This document shows, one piece after another, positions 7,746-14,896 of a stretch of DNA of 64,000 nucleotides; the first letter of the stretch is position 1, and each line of letters opens with the position of its first letter. A program made the position numbers and the translations under genes. The stretch comes from Clostridiales bacterium (GTDB lineage Bacteria > Bacillota > Clostridia > Christensenellales > Aristaeellaceae). The notes below the pieces were generated by a model. The model was given only the letters and a program-made list of their open reading frames with translations. It made no database searches and was not told where the DNA came from. The DNA is taken from the NCBI GenBank assembly GCA_024684375.1, contig JAIKWZ010000042.1, positions 1-64,000 of the forward strand, read 5' to 3'.

Positions 7746-9052
7746 AGCGTTTAATTCTGCTGTCTTTATGTTTCCTCTTCGTTTTCAGCTTTTGTAAGGC
7801 CGAAAGGATCTCTTTCTCTGACGGATACGTGCTTCAGGCTTCGATCTACAGAGTCGATGGTGACTTGATTAGTTCATCCAAGATGAGTCTTCAGTTGAGA
7901 AACAACGAGAGTACTGCCAGAAGTCTTATTGAAGAAGCACTGAAAAACTGCTCTTTTTTGCGTCTATCCGGAATTGAATGCGGCAACCAGGTATACACTG
8001 TGTTGCTTGCGAAAACAGCTGCAGCCTCTGAGGACAAGATTGCTTTATTCAGTTTTGCGATCGCTCAGACACTTATGAATAACAATGTCTGCGAAGGCGT
8101 AAACCTGCTGATTGACGGTGTTTGTCCTGAAATAGACGGTATTCCCCTTAATACGATATGCGCTAAGTTTACGAACAGTTTGACTCTCTCATCCGCAGTC
8201 GAGCAACATATAAAAACAAGACGCACGACTTTCTATCTGCCTGATAGCAGCGGAAAATACATCGTTGCCGTGCTCTCCTCAGAGTCCGGAGAAGATTTTA
8301 AGTATTCTGGGTTGCTAAAAAAATACGGTCATGTCACTTTTGACACTTCTGTTCTGCGCTGGTTTCCTGCGGGATATGACCTTTATGATTTGTTTGCCGT
8401 TTCTTCCGAATACAATTCTTCAGGGCGGAAGGTTATTTACCTGAAGTGTAGAGACTCTTCAAAATTGGATGAAGCGTTTAAAGCTTCAAAAATAGAGAAA
8501 TGGCAGTTTCTAGCCGCTTTATGTTACACTTTTAATGACAATTGTCCGGGAACAGAACGAGTGAAAGTGTTCATTGATGATAATCCCGTCGCAGCTCTGC
8601 CAACATACAATGGAGCCATAGTAAATGTAGAGAATTCAGAAATGTCTCGCCTTTTCTTTTCCGGCAGACTTGGAGCGATTAGACGTGGATACGAAAACGG
8701 CTCCAGAGAAACTCTTGTGCAGAAGTCAATTGTTCTTCCCTGCCAGAGCATGAACGACCCGGTGCGAATAATTGAAACATGTGTCCCTGACGTTAACGCC
8801 GGAGACGTTCTTGATGCATACATTTCTGGACAGGAAGCATATATTAGTCTTTCGAACAGGTTTTATACAAAAACTAAATCGTTAAGTCTTACTCAAGCGC
8901 ATAAAGTCTACTACGCTATTGTAAATACGCTTTATGAAAACCTTGGGATTAGACGCGTAATGTTTCTGCATGACTCTCAGCTTGCCGGGGTTCTCTCATG
9001 CGGGCTGGATCTGTCAAATTTTCTATATCCCGATTTTGGTCTGGGGTCATAG
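7742..9052 (+). CDS. Exported protein with three GerMN-like repeats, coupled to the kinase
   Basis: 436 aa with an N-terminal signal peptide (hydrophobic about 3-19; a Cys at 18 is not in a good lipobox). I see three diverged copies of the GerMN signature, each a helix followed by a strand: AIAQTLMNNN...NLLIDG (about 100-123), LAALCYTFND...KVFIDD (about 258-281) and YYAIVNTLYE...RVMFLHD (about 385-408). GerMN domains occur in spore germination protein GerM and in LpqB, which accompanies MtrA-MtrB in actinobacteria. By that parallel it may modulate the kinase outside the membrane. The repeat assignment is by eye and needs a profile search. It converges with the gene at 9066 with a 13-base gap. 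Confidence 0.6.
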   Translation: MKRLILLSLCFLFVFSFCKAERISFSDGYVLQASIYRVDGDLISSSKMSLQLRNNESTARSLIEEALKNCSFLRLSGIECGNQVYTVLLAKTAAASEDKIALFSFAIAQTLMNNNVCEGVNLLIDGVCPEIDGIPLNTICAKFTNSLTLSSAVEQHIKTRRTTFYLPDSSGKYIVAVLSSESGEDFKYSGLLKKYGHVTFDTSVLRWFPAGYDLYDLFAVSSEYNSSGRKVIYLKCRDSSKLDEAFKASKIEKWQFLAALCYTFNDNCPGTERVKVFIDDNPVAALPTYNGAIVNVENSEMSRLFFSGRLGAIRRGYENGSRETLVQKSIVLPCQSMNDPVRIIETCVPDVNAGDVLDAYISGQEAYISLSNRFYTKTKSLSLTQAHKVYYAIVNTLYENLGIRRVMFLHDSQLAGVLSCGLDLSNFLYPDFGLGS

Positions 9053-9065
9053 CCTCCAGATACTT

Positions 9066-9746
9066 TTATTCTCCGTATTCCCTGTCAAACTTTTCTTTGT
9101 CAAATCTTGCTTTTCTGTTGGGGCAGTTATCCATTGCGCATAGTGAACAGCTTTCAAAATGCTTCTCGCTTATGTACATAATGCCCGAACCTGATTTGAC
9201 CGGACGCATGAGAAAGCTCTTTTCAAGTAGAATCCCGGTTTTTTCAAATACCTCTCCCAGAAGATCAAACAGTGGTCGCTGCGCCGATATATGCCAGTCA
9301 ATAACCGACCCTGGGGCAACAGTGTACACATTATTTGTTCCAAGCACAGATTTGATATATCTATTGAATGAAAGCGCGTATGACTTCAGGGCCATTTCGC
9401 TAATTGTGTCAGACCAATAGCGATAAAGCTCATCGTCCAACCCCAAAGCGTACTCATACGCTGCCCTACCTGCCGTAATAACATAAGGATAAACCGTATC
9501 AGCGTCCCTGAGATTAACCGCCACCACCCTGGAATGAAAGCTTTGGCCGCCTATCACAACGTCATGTCCGTCATTGGATTCGACGCGTTCGACCCCATAG
9601 TATGCTACAGGTCTAAGTCTCTTTAGCGTTTCATTGTATACAAAATCAAAATCCTCAAAATCGTCAGCCAGTACTTTGAGTCTTTTTATAGCATTCTCAC
9701 GCTCGACTTTCCATTCAAGCGAATCCAACAAAAATCGTTCTTTCAT
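9066..9746 (-). CDS. MetH activation-domain-like protein (B12-dependent methionine synthase reactivation)
   Basis: 227 aa. Resembles the stand-alone vitamin B12-dependent methionine synthase activation region found in Clostridia. In MetH this domain binds AdoMet for reductive remethylation of inactive cob(II)alamin. Visible matches are the PGSVIDWHISAQRPLF stretch and a C-terminal cysteine cluster C-S-L-C-A-M-D-N-C near residues 205-213. The start at 9746 is chosen because GGAGG lies 5 bases upstream; an in-frame ATG at 9785 lies upstream of the presumed -10 box. Substrate-partner candidates in this window are the corrinoid protein at 49979 and the homocysteine methyltransferase at 56864. It stands alone, divergent from the ADP-ribosylglycohydrolase gene. 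Confidence 0.8.
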   Translation of the reverse strand: MKERFLLDSLEWKVERENAIKRLKVLADDFEDFDFVYNETLKRLRPVAYYGVERVESNDGHDVVIGGQSFHSRVVAVNLRDADTVYPYVITAGRAAYEYALGLDDELYRYWSDTISEMALKSYALSFNRYIKSVLGTNNVYTVAPGSVIDWHISAQRPLFDLLGEVFEKTGILLEKSFLMRPVKSGSGIMYISEKHFESCSLCAMDNCPNRKARFDKEKFDREYGE

Positions 9747-9767
9747 ATAAACCTCCACAGTGACATC

Positions 9768-9796
9768 ATTATAACCACGTTTCACTTTGCGCGCAA
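9768..9796 (-). promoter_or_regulatory. Promoter of the MetH-activation-like gene
   Basis: On the minus strand TTGCGC (9796-9791), 17-base spacer, TATAAT (9773-9768). It lies upstream of the ATG at 9746 and overlaps the longer alternative reading of the gene, which supports the shorter start. Confidence 0.55.
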
Positions 9797-9804
9797 TAAC
9801 CGGC

Positions 9805-9832
9805 TTGACATTTTTTTCATGAGATATATAAT
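9805..9832 (+). promoter_or_regulatory. Consensus promoter of the ADP-ribosylglycohydrolase gene
   Basis: TTGACA (9805-9810), 16-base spacer, TATAAT (9827-9832): both boxes match sigma-A consensus exactly. GAGGTG follows 6 to 8 bases before the ATG at 9851. Divergent from the promoter at 9768-9796, with the two -35 boxes 8 bases apart. Confidence 0.8.
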
Positions 9833-9850
9833 TTCATACGAGGTGAAAAC

Positions 9851-11251
9851 ATGAAAAACACGTTAGATCTTATTTTTTCCGGCGGCGAGATACCGTTGAG
9901 ATACAGATTTGTGGCCCAGTCCGAACTTCACGAATGGGAAGCCTATTTCAAGCAGCTTAATACTGAGTACCGTCAATGTGAGGATGAAGGTCTTGACATA
10001 GCCCCCCTCAAACCAGCGTTTGACAGGATCATATCGATGGAAGACTGCCCCGAAAAACAGTATCGAGCTGACAGGCTGTATGAAGAGATACTCAGGCTTC
10101 CGCGCAGAGCAAACTATCCGTATCAGGAGCCTGACTCTCTCCCCGAGATACTCGAGGCCTCCAATCATAAAGCGCTTACTGTCATTAAGCCGGACCTCAA
10201 GACATTTCGTCAAAAACTTGCCGGCGCCTGGTACGGCAGGATCGCAGGCTGTTTGCTTGGAAAGACGGTAGAAGGCATACGCACTACTGAGCTCATCCCC
10301 TTTTTAAAAAACAGCGGCAACTATCCTATGCACAGGTACATTTACTGCTCTGACGTGCCCGATGATTCAACAGAATTATATCGTTTCAATTTTACAAACA
10401 GAGTCTATGCTGACAAGCTCTTAAATGCCCCAGCTGACGACGATACTAATTATACCTGTCTTTATCAACTGCTGATAGACAAGTACGGTAGAAACTTCTC
10501 CAGCAAGGATGTTTGCAGCATTTGGCTTTCCAAACAGCCGAAAACTGCTTATTGCACCGCTGAGCGCGCCGCATTTATCAACATGTGCCACGGGCTGCAA
10601 CCGCCTGACACGGCCGTGTATCAGAATGCTTTCAGAGAATGGATAGGTGCTCAGATACGAGGAGACTACTTTGGTTATATTAACCCCGGAGATCCCCTCC
10701 AGGCAGCGGAGATGGCTTGGAGAGATGCCTCGGTCTCGCATGTGAAAAACGGCATATACGGAGAGATGCTCATCGCTTCCATGTTGGCGCGCGCTGCTGT
10801 GAGCGACGATATCGTCGACATAATTTCCTCAGGGCTAAACGTCATTCCGGCCAGGAGCAGGCTCAAAGAAAAACTATCAGCGCTGCTTGAAATGTATGCC
10901 AGCGGTTGTTCCGGATCCTCTGCTTTTGACTGGATCCACACAATATTTGATGAAAAAATAGGCCACGACTGGTGCCATACTATATCGAACGCCCTGATCG
11001 TTTGCGCGTGTTTGCTGTATGGCAACAACGATTACTCCAAATCAATTTGCATGGCTGTTCAGACAGGATTTGATACAGACTGCAATGCGGCTACGGTTGG
11101 TTCCATCCTTGGCATGAAAAACGGCATAACTTCCATTGATCCCTACTGGCTCAAACCTCTGAACGGAAGACTGGATACAAGCATAGTCGGTATGGAAAAA
11201 GCCGATATTGAGGCGCTGATAGACAAGACCATTACACACCTCGATCAATAA
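9851..11251 (+). CDS. ADP-ribosylglycohydrolase family protein
   Basis: 466 aa. The C-terminal part (about 120-466) is the all-helical ADP-ribosylglycohydrolase (DraG/ARH) fold, which removes ADP-ribose from proteins or small molecules using two Mg ions. Visible motifs are GRIAGCLLGKTVEG, the metal-binding D196-D198 with T199 (ADDDTN), the DASVSHVKNGIYGE segment and the second metal site GFDTDCNAATVG near 410. The first 115 residues are an extra helical domain not in the core family and not recognised. No ADP-ribosyltransferase is adjacent. The M28 peptidase starts 26 bases downstream and is probably co-transcribed. True substrate is unknown. Confidence 0.88.
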   Translation: MKNTLDLIFSGGEIPLRYRFVAQSELHEWEAYFKQLNTEYRQCEDEGLDIAPLKPAFDRIISMEDCPEKQYRADRLYEEILRLPRRANYPYQEPDSLPEILEASNHKALTVIKPDLKTFRQKLAGAWYGRIAGCLLGKTVEGIRTTELIPFLKNSGNYPMHRYIYCSDVPDDSTELYRFNFTNRVYADKLLNAPADDDTNYTCLYQLLIDKYGRNFSSKDVCSIWLSKQPKTAYCTAERAAFINMCHGLQPPDTAVYQNAFREWIGAQIRGDYFGYINPGDPLQAAEMAWRDASVSHVKNGIYGEMLIASMLARAAVSDDIVDIISSGLNVIPARSRLKEKLSALLEMYASGCSGSSAFDWIHTIFDEKIGHDWCHTISNALIVCACLLYGNNDYSKSICMAVQTGFDTDCNAATVGSILGMKNGITSIDPYWLKPLNGRLDTSIVGMEKADIEALIDKTITHLDQ

Positions 11252-11277
11252 CTGCAGTAACAAAATGGAGGGATAAC

Positions 11278-12519
11278 ATGAATGGGCTAAGAATGTTCGA
11301 CTTTATCAAATCGATGGATTTCGTACGCTTAAGCGGCACGGCAGGTGAAGAAAAAGGCGCTGAGATAATCAGGTCAGAGTGCGCGTCTTCTGGATTTGAT
11401 ACCCAACTCGAGACATTCGCCACACAGGACGGCGAAGTAATATCAACTGAGCTGGAGGTGCTTGAGCCTTACCATAAAGTGTATGAGGCATGCGCGTTCA
11501 GGCGCAGCGCATGCACAGACACGGTAGCTGAAGTCAAGTATGCCGAAGACGGTCTGCCGGCAAATCTGATCGAAAGCAAAGGCAAGATCCTGCTATTGAA
11601 CGTCGGGATAAACCGCAAAAAATACGAAGCGCTGATGGCTGCTGTACCCGCCGCTGTGATCGTTGGAGACGGTGATTTTTGGGACAGAAACGAAGAAACG
11701 AACCTTCAGCCAGGCATGTTGAGACCGTTTGTTACCGAAGGCTTTGAAGGCAGGCTCTGCGCCGTCAGTGTCCGTAAAAAGGACCTATACGATATGATAG
11801 TTTCCGGCGCTACAAAGATGCGGCTTAAAGTCGTTGCACGTGATTTTGAGAACACTTCACGAAATGTTGTGGGCACAATACCCGGCAATAGATTCCCGGA
11901 GCAGATAATAGCCTTTACTGCTCACATGGATTCCACTCAGTTCTCCCACGGCTGCTATGACAACGCTGCCGGCTGCGCTTATTTGCTTGAACTCGCCAGA
12001 CACTATATGCTCAATCCTCCAGCCCGTACACTGCGCTTTATCTGGGCAGGCAGTGAAGAACGAGGTCTGCTTGGCAGCAAATACTTTGTTTCCGCCCACA
12101 AAGAAGAAGTAGATAAAACAAGGCTCAGCGTTAATATCGATTTGGCTGGCAGTCCCGCAGGACACGATTTTGCCATCGTAACTGGTCCAAGCGAGCTCAC
12201 AAATCATATTGACATGCTGCTTAAGGAAGCCGGTCATGCTGCCGAGACGCGCACAGACACATATTCTTCGGACTGTATCCCCTTTGCCGACAGCGGAGTG
12301 CCTTCTGTTTCGCTGGGACGTTTTGGCGCGCAGGGCATGAGTTATATACATAGCTGCAAGGACACGCTGCAGTTCATATCAGCCGCCTCGCTTGATAAGA
12401 CGGGAGAAATGATCGAACTCGTCGTTGACAGACTTGTTAATGCAGCATGTCTGCCCTTTGAAAGGACCATACCCAATGATATAAAAAAGAAGGTAGATGA
12501 TTACCTCCTCAAAAAATAG
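11278..12519 (+). CDS. M28-family zinc aminopeptidase
   Basis: 413 aa, cytosolic by the absence of a signal peptide. Two-zinc peptidase of the M28 family with an inserted PA-like region (about 90-190). Ligands and catalytic residues in order: H216 (TAHMDS), D228 (YDNAAG), catalytic E260 and ligand E261 (GSEERGLLG), D288 (NIDLAG), H358 (YIHSCKDT). GGAGGG lies 6 bases before the ATG. Follows the ADP-ribosylglycohydrolase gene and is probably in its operon; it converges on the isomerase gene across a shared terminator. Likely cleaves N-terminal residues from peptides; specificity is not visible. Confidence 0.9.
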   Translation: MNGLRMFDFIKSMDFVRLSGTAGEEKGAEIIRSECASSGFDTQLETFATQDGEVISTELEVLEPYHKVYEACAFRRSACTDTVAEVKYAEDGLPANLIESKGKILLLNVGINRKKYEALMAAVPAAVIVGDGDFWDRNEETNLQPGMLRPFVTEGFEGRLCAVSVRKKDLYDMIVSGATKMRLKVVARDFENTSRNVVGTIPGNRFPEQIIAFTAHMDSTQFSHGCYDNAAGCAYLLELARHYMLNPPARTLRFIWAGSEERGLLGSKYFVSAHKEEVDKTRLSVNIDLAGSPAGHDFAIVTGPSELTNHIDMLLKEAGHAAETRTDTYSSDCIPFADSGVPSVSLGRFGAQGMSYIHSCKDTLQFISAASLDKTGEMIELVVDRLVNAACLPFERTIPNDIKKKVDDYLLKK

Positions 12520-12549
12520 TGTGTAAATGACTCTTGCTTACACAAAAAT

Positions 12550-12590
12550 GCCCTCCCTGTTGCTTTCAGCATCTGGAGGGCTATATTATT
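12550..12590. terminator. Bidirectional terminator between convergent genes
   Basis: Outer stem GCCCTCC (12550-12556) / GGAGGGC (12575-12581) with an inner TGCT/AGCA stem; followed rightwards by TATATTATT and, read leftwards, by ATTTTTGTG. It serves the M28 peptidase gene and the isomerase gene ending at 12591. Confidence 0.75.
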
Positions 12591-13499
12591 CTACTGCGCT
12601 ATTCTTCGTGCAAACATCCTGCCGCATTCACTTATAAAACGCATCATAGCCGGCATAACCTCTGTATCAACCGTATTCCAAATGTTAAAGGTCTCAAATG
12701 ACAGGGTTGAGTCGTAGCCTATCTCTTTTATACTGTCGATCAGTCTGTCCCAATCCAGTATGCCCATGTATGGTGCAAGGTGCTGATCGTTCTTTCCGTC
12801 ATTGTCATGCAAGTGAAATGCGCTTATGCGCTTTCCAAGCTTTAAGACAGTTTCTTTCGCATCCAGCCCGCACAGAAGCATGTGTCCAGTGTCAAGGCAG
12901 AAGCCGAAAACATTTTTGCCTGCCAAAGTATTAAGCTCATCTATCATACGGCACGCAAAATCTATGTCAGAGCAGCATGCCGAGTACATCTTGCCCCTGA
13001 AAGCGGTAAACATATTCTCAAGGCAGATAGTTATTCCATATTCCTTCGCGGCCGGGATCAGCGCAGAATAGCTTTCAATATTGAGATCCCATTCGTCTTT
13101 TACCGACAGCTTCTTGTCATAGCCCAGGAAAAACGGGTGGACGATCAGATTCCGGCAGTCCATGATGTCGCAGCCGCGGATGGTGTTTTCAAGCACAGAG
13201 AGCAGCTTTTTGTTTATTTCCTCATTATCATAAACATAGCTTGGAAAAGGTGCATGCGCTTGGTAGTTGTCTATCCCGTACTTTTTTGCTGCATAACTCC
13301 AAGGCACGAACAAATCCCTTAGCCCGACACCGTCAAGCAGAGGCTGAGGAAAACTGTTGTCTCTGATATTCCTGCCGGAAAGCAGGTGATCCACATTCGC
13401 GTCAACGGCATCAAAGCCGCATTCTTTGATCAGACGGTAAGCTCCGTCGATACCATAAACTTCTTCCGGTCCTCCGGTCTGAACTGCGATCTTATTCAC
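12591..13499 (-). CDS. Sugar phosphate isomerase/epimerase-like protein
   Basis: 302 aa, xylose-isomerase-like TIM barrel. Candidate metal ligands: Glu of CLENMF, Asp of CLDTGH, His of FHLHDND and Glu of SFETFN. GTG start with AGGAGG 5 bases upstream. It follows the GpsA-like dehydrogenase with a 12-base gap, so the two are one transcript and probably act in one small pathway, for example oxidation of a polyol phosphate and isomerisation of the product. That pathway link is inference from gene order only. It is not a close copy of the gene at 1401. Confidence 0.85.
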   Translation of the reverse strand: MNKIAVQTGGPEEVYGIDGAYRLIKECGFDAVDANVDHLLSGRNIRDNSFPQPLLDGVGLRDLFVPWSYAAKKYGIDNYQAHAPFPSYVYDNEEINKKLLSVLENTIRGCDIMDCRNLIVHPFFLGYDKKLSVKDEWDLNIESYSALIPAAKEYGITICLENMFTAFRGKMYSACCSDIDFACRMIDELNTLAGKNVFGFCLDTGHMLLCGLDAKETVLKLGKRISAFHLHDNDGKNDQHLAPYMGILDWDRLIDSIKEIGYDSTLSFETFNIWNTVDTEVMPAMMRFISECGRMFARRIAQ

Positions 13500-13511
13500 G
13501 CTAACCTCCTG

Positions 13512-14561
13512 TTATTTATTGTTGAATCTGAAGCTGTCCCAGGGAATATTTACGGAAATACAAGAAGTCAGAATGTCATAAACGTGCATCAGCAGAGGAT
13601 AATCCTCTTCTTTTGCTTCTCCTCTCTTTGCGCGTGTCTTTATCGCCCGCCCTACCCGTTCTATGACGACAAGCGACTCCAAAGTAACTCCGTTAAGCCG
13701 TTTCTTAGCTTCCGAAACGCTTAGTCCCCTTCCCAGCAGTATTCCAACAAGCCGCGTCCTGCCTCCATAGACTGTGACGTACAGGTCACCAACGCCGACC
13801 GCAAGGTTATCTGTCGAATAAGCGCCCTGCAGTTTAAGCAGCCCGGACATCTCTCTTACGGCCTGGTAAAACGCAGCGGCCTGAGAGTTATAATGTTGAG
13901 GGCTGTCTTCACCAAATTGCCTTTGATTGATACCTACAGTAAGCGCGACAGCCAAGGCGTAAGCATTTTTCAAAGCAACAGCACTTTCAATGCCGGCAAC
14001 ATCAGCAGAAAGACTTATGTGGTAATAATCGGTCTGCATAAGCCGTCGGGCAGTTTCAAGCGCAGAATGGTCTTTGCCGCAAAAACACACTTCGGTTTGG
14101 TCATGAGCAACCAATTCATAGCTGGTGCAAGGACCGCCCACAGCCAAAAGCTTAAGTTTCTTCCCCACAGAGTCAATTTTGCTTTGCCAAATCTCAGGAT
14201 AGGTCAAAAGCCTTCCGTCACTCATATCCTGTAATCCCTTGGTCACAGTCAAAACACTGGTTCCGTCGCATATCTTTGGCATAACATATTCTCCGAACCA
14301 TTCAACGCCAAAGCTGGAAACACCGCTTATGACAAGATCTGAAGAATCAAGGGCTTCTTCAAGCTGTTCTATCTGGAAAAACTCTACCCCAACCGGAAAA
14401 TCCCTGTCAAATTTCAGGTGTCGTTTGGTTTTGATAGCATTATCTATGATCTCTCTGTCCAGATGAGTTCCGACGAGTCTTACTTCATGTCCGTTTTCCC
14501 TTGCGGGGAAAGCCAGCGCGGAGCCCATCATTCCGGATCCAACAATAGTAATTACAGCCAT
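13512..14561 (-). CDS. GpsA-like glycerol-3-phosphate dehydrogenase
   Basis: 349 aa. NAD(P)-binding Rossmann domain with IVGSGMMGSALA near the N-terminus, the VTKGLQ and GGPCTSYE segments, and a C-terminal helical domain with the catalytic-lysine motif ALKNAYALA and VGDLYVTVYGG. The family reduces dihydroxyacetone phosphate to sn-glycerol-3-phosphate for lipid synthesis. The sequence departs from housekeeping GpsA in the GGPC motif (usually GP-S-A/F) and it is paired with a sugar isomerase, so another 2-hydroxy phosphate substrate is possible. GGGGGC precedes the ATG at 14561. There is no room for a promoter between it and the tRNA terminator upstream. Confidence 0.82.
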   Translation of the reverse strand: MAVITIVGSGMMGSALAFPARENGHEVRLVGTHLDREIIDNAIKTKRHLKFDRDFPVGVEFFQIEQLEEALDSSDLVISGVSSFGVEWFGEYVMPKICDGTSVLTVTKGLQDMSDGRLLTYPEIWQSKIDSVGKKLKLLAVGGPCTSYELVAHDQTEVCFCGKDHSALETARRLMQTDYYHISLSADVAGIESAVALKNAYALAVALTVGINQRQFGEDSPQHYNSQAAAFYQAVREMSGLLKLQGAYSTDNLAVGVGDLYVTVYGGRTRLVGILLGRGLSVSEAKKRLNGVTLESLVVIERVGRAIKTRAKRGEAKEEDYPLLMHVYDILTSCISVNIPWDSFRFNNK

Positions 14562-14582
14562 AAAGCCCCCACGTAAAGAAAT

Positions 14583-14608
14583 AAAAAAAGCACCGATAAA
14601 GGTGCTTT
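14583..14608 (-). terminator. Terminator of the tRNA-fMet/tRNA-Met unit
   Basis: On the minus strand an 8-bp stem AAAGCACC (14608-14601) / GGTGCTTT (14594-14587), then a run of T residues down to 14583. It begins 3 bases after the tRNA-Met end and lies only 21 bases upstream of the gpsA-like start. Confidence 0.8.
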
Positions 14609-14611
14609 AGA

Positions 14612-14685
14612 TACCGGTGATCGGATTCGAACCAATGACACTCCGGGTATGAACCGAATGCTCTAGCCAACTGAGCTACACCGGC
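14612..14685 (-). tRNA. tRNA-Met(CAT), elongator type
   Basis: 74-nt cloverleaf: acceptor GCCGGTG/CACCGGT with discriminator A, D-arm GCTC/GAGC, anticodon stem TTCGG/CCGGA around loop TTCATAC (anticodon CAT), T-arm ATTGG-TTCGAAT-CCGAT. CCA is not encoded. The pattern resembles the elongator tRNA-Met of Bacillota. A tRNA-Ile2 with modified CAU anticodon is the alternative. Confidence 0.93.
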
Positions 14686-14693
14686 GTAAAAAA

Positions 14694-14767
<74 letters not shown>

Positions 14768-14796
14768 TCATAGCGCTCTTTCAAGCGACGAACGTT

Positions 14797-14825
14797 ATTA
14801 TACGCATATACACAACTATAGTCAA
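14797..14825 (-). promoter_or_regulatory. tRNA operon promoter
   Basis: Minus strand TTGACT (14825-14820), 17-base spacer, TATAAT (14802-14797), about 30 bases before tRNA-fMet. Near-consensus, as expected for stable RNA. Confidence 0.8.
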
Positions 14826-14856
14826 TACCAAAAACATAAAAACGTATATTTTAACA

Positions 14857-14888
14857 TTACCCGGCAAAGCATCGCTTCCACCGGGTAA
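14857..14888 (-). terminator. Probable terminator of the pgsA-valS-rsmA-ABC unit
   Basis: Stem TTACCCGG (14888-14881 read leftwards) / CCGGGTAA (14864-14857) with an inner AAGC/GCTT pairing, followed leftwards by TGTTAAAAT. The stem is good and the U-tract weak. Confidence 0.55.
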
Positions 14889-14896
14889 ACTGATCA

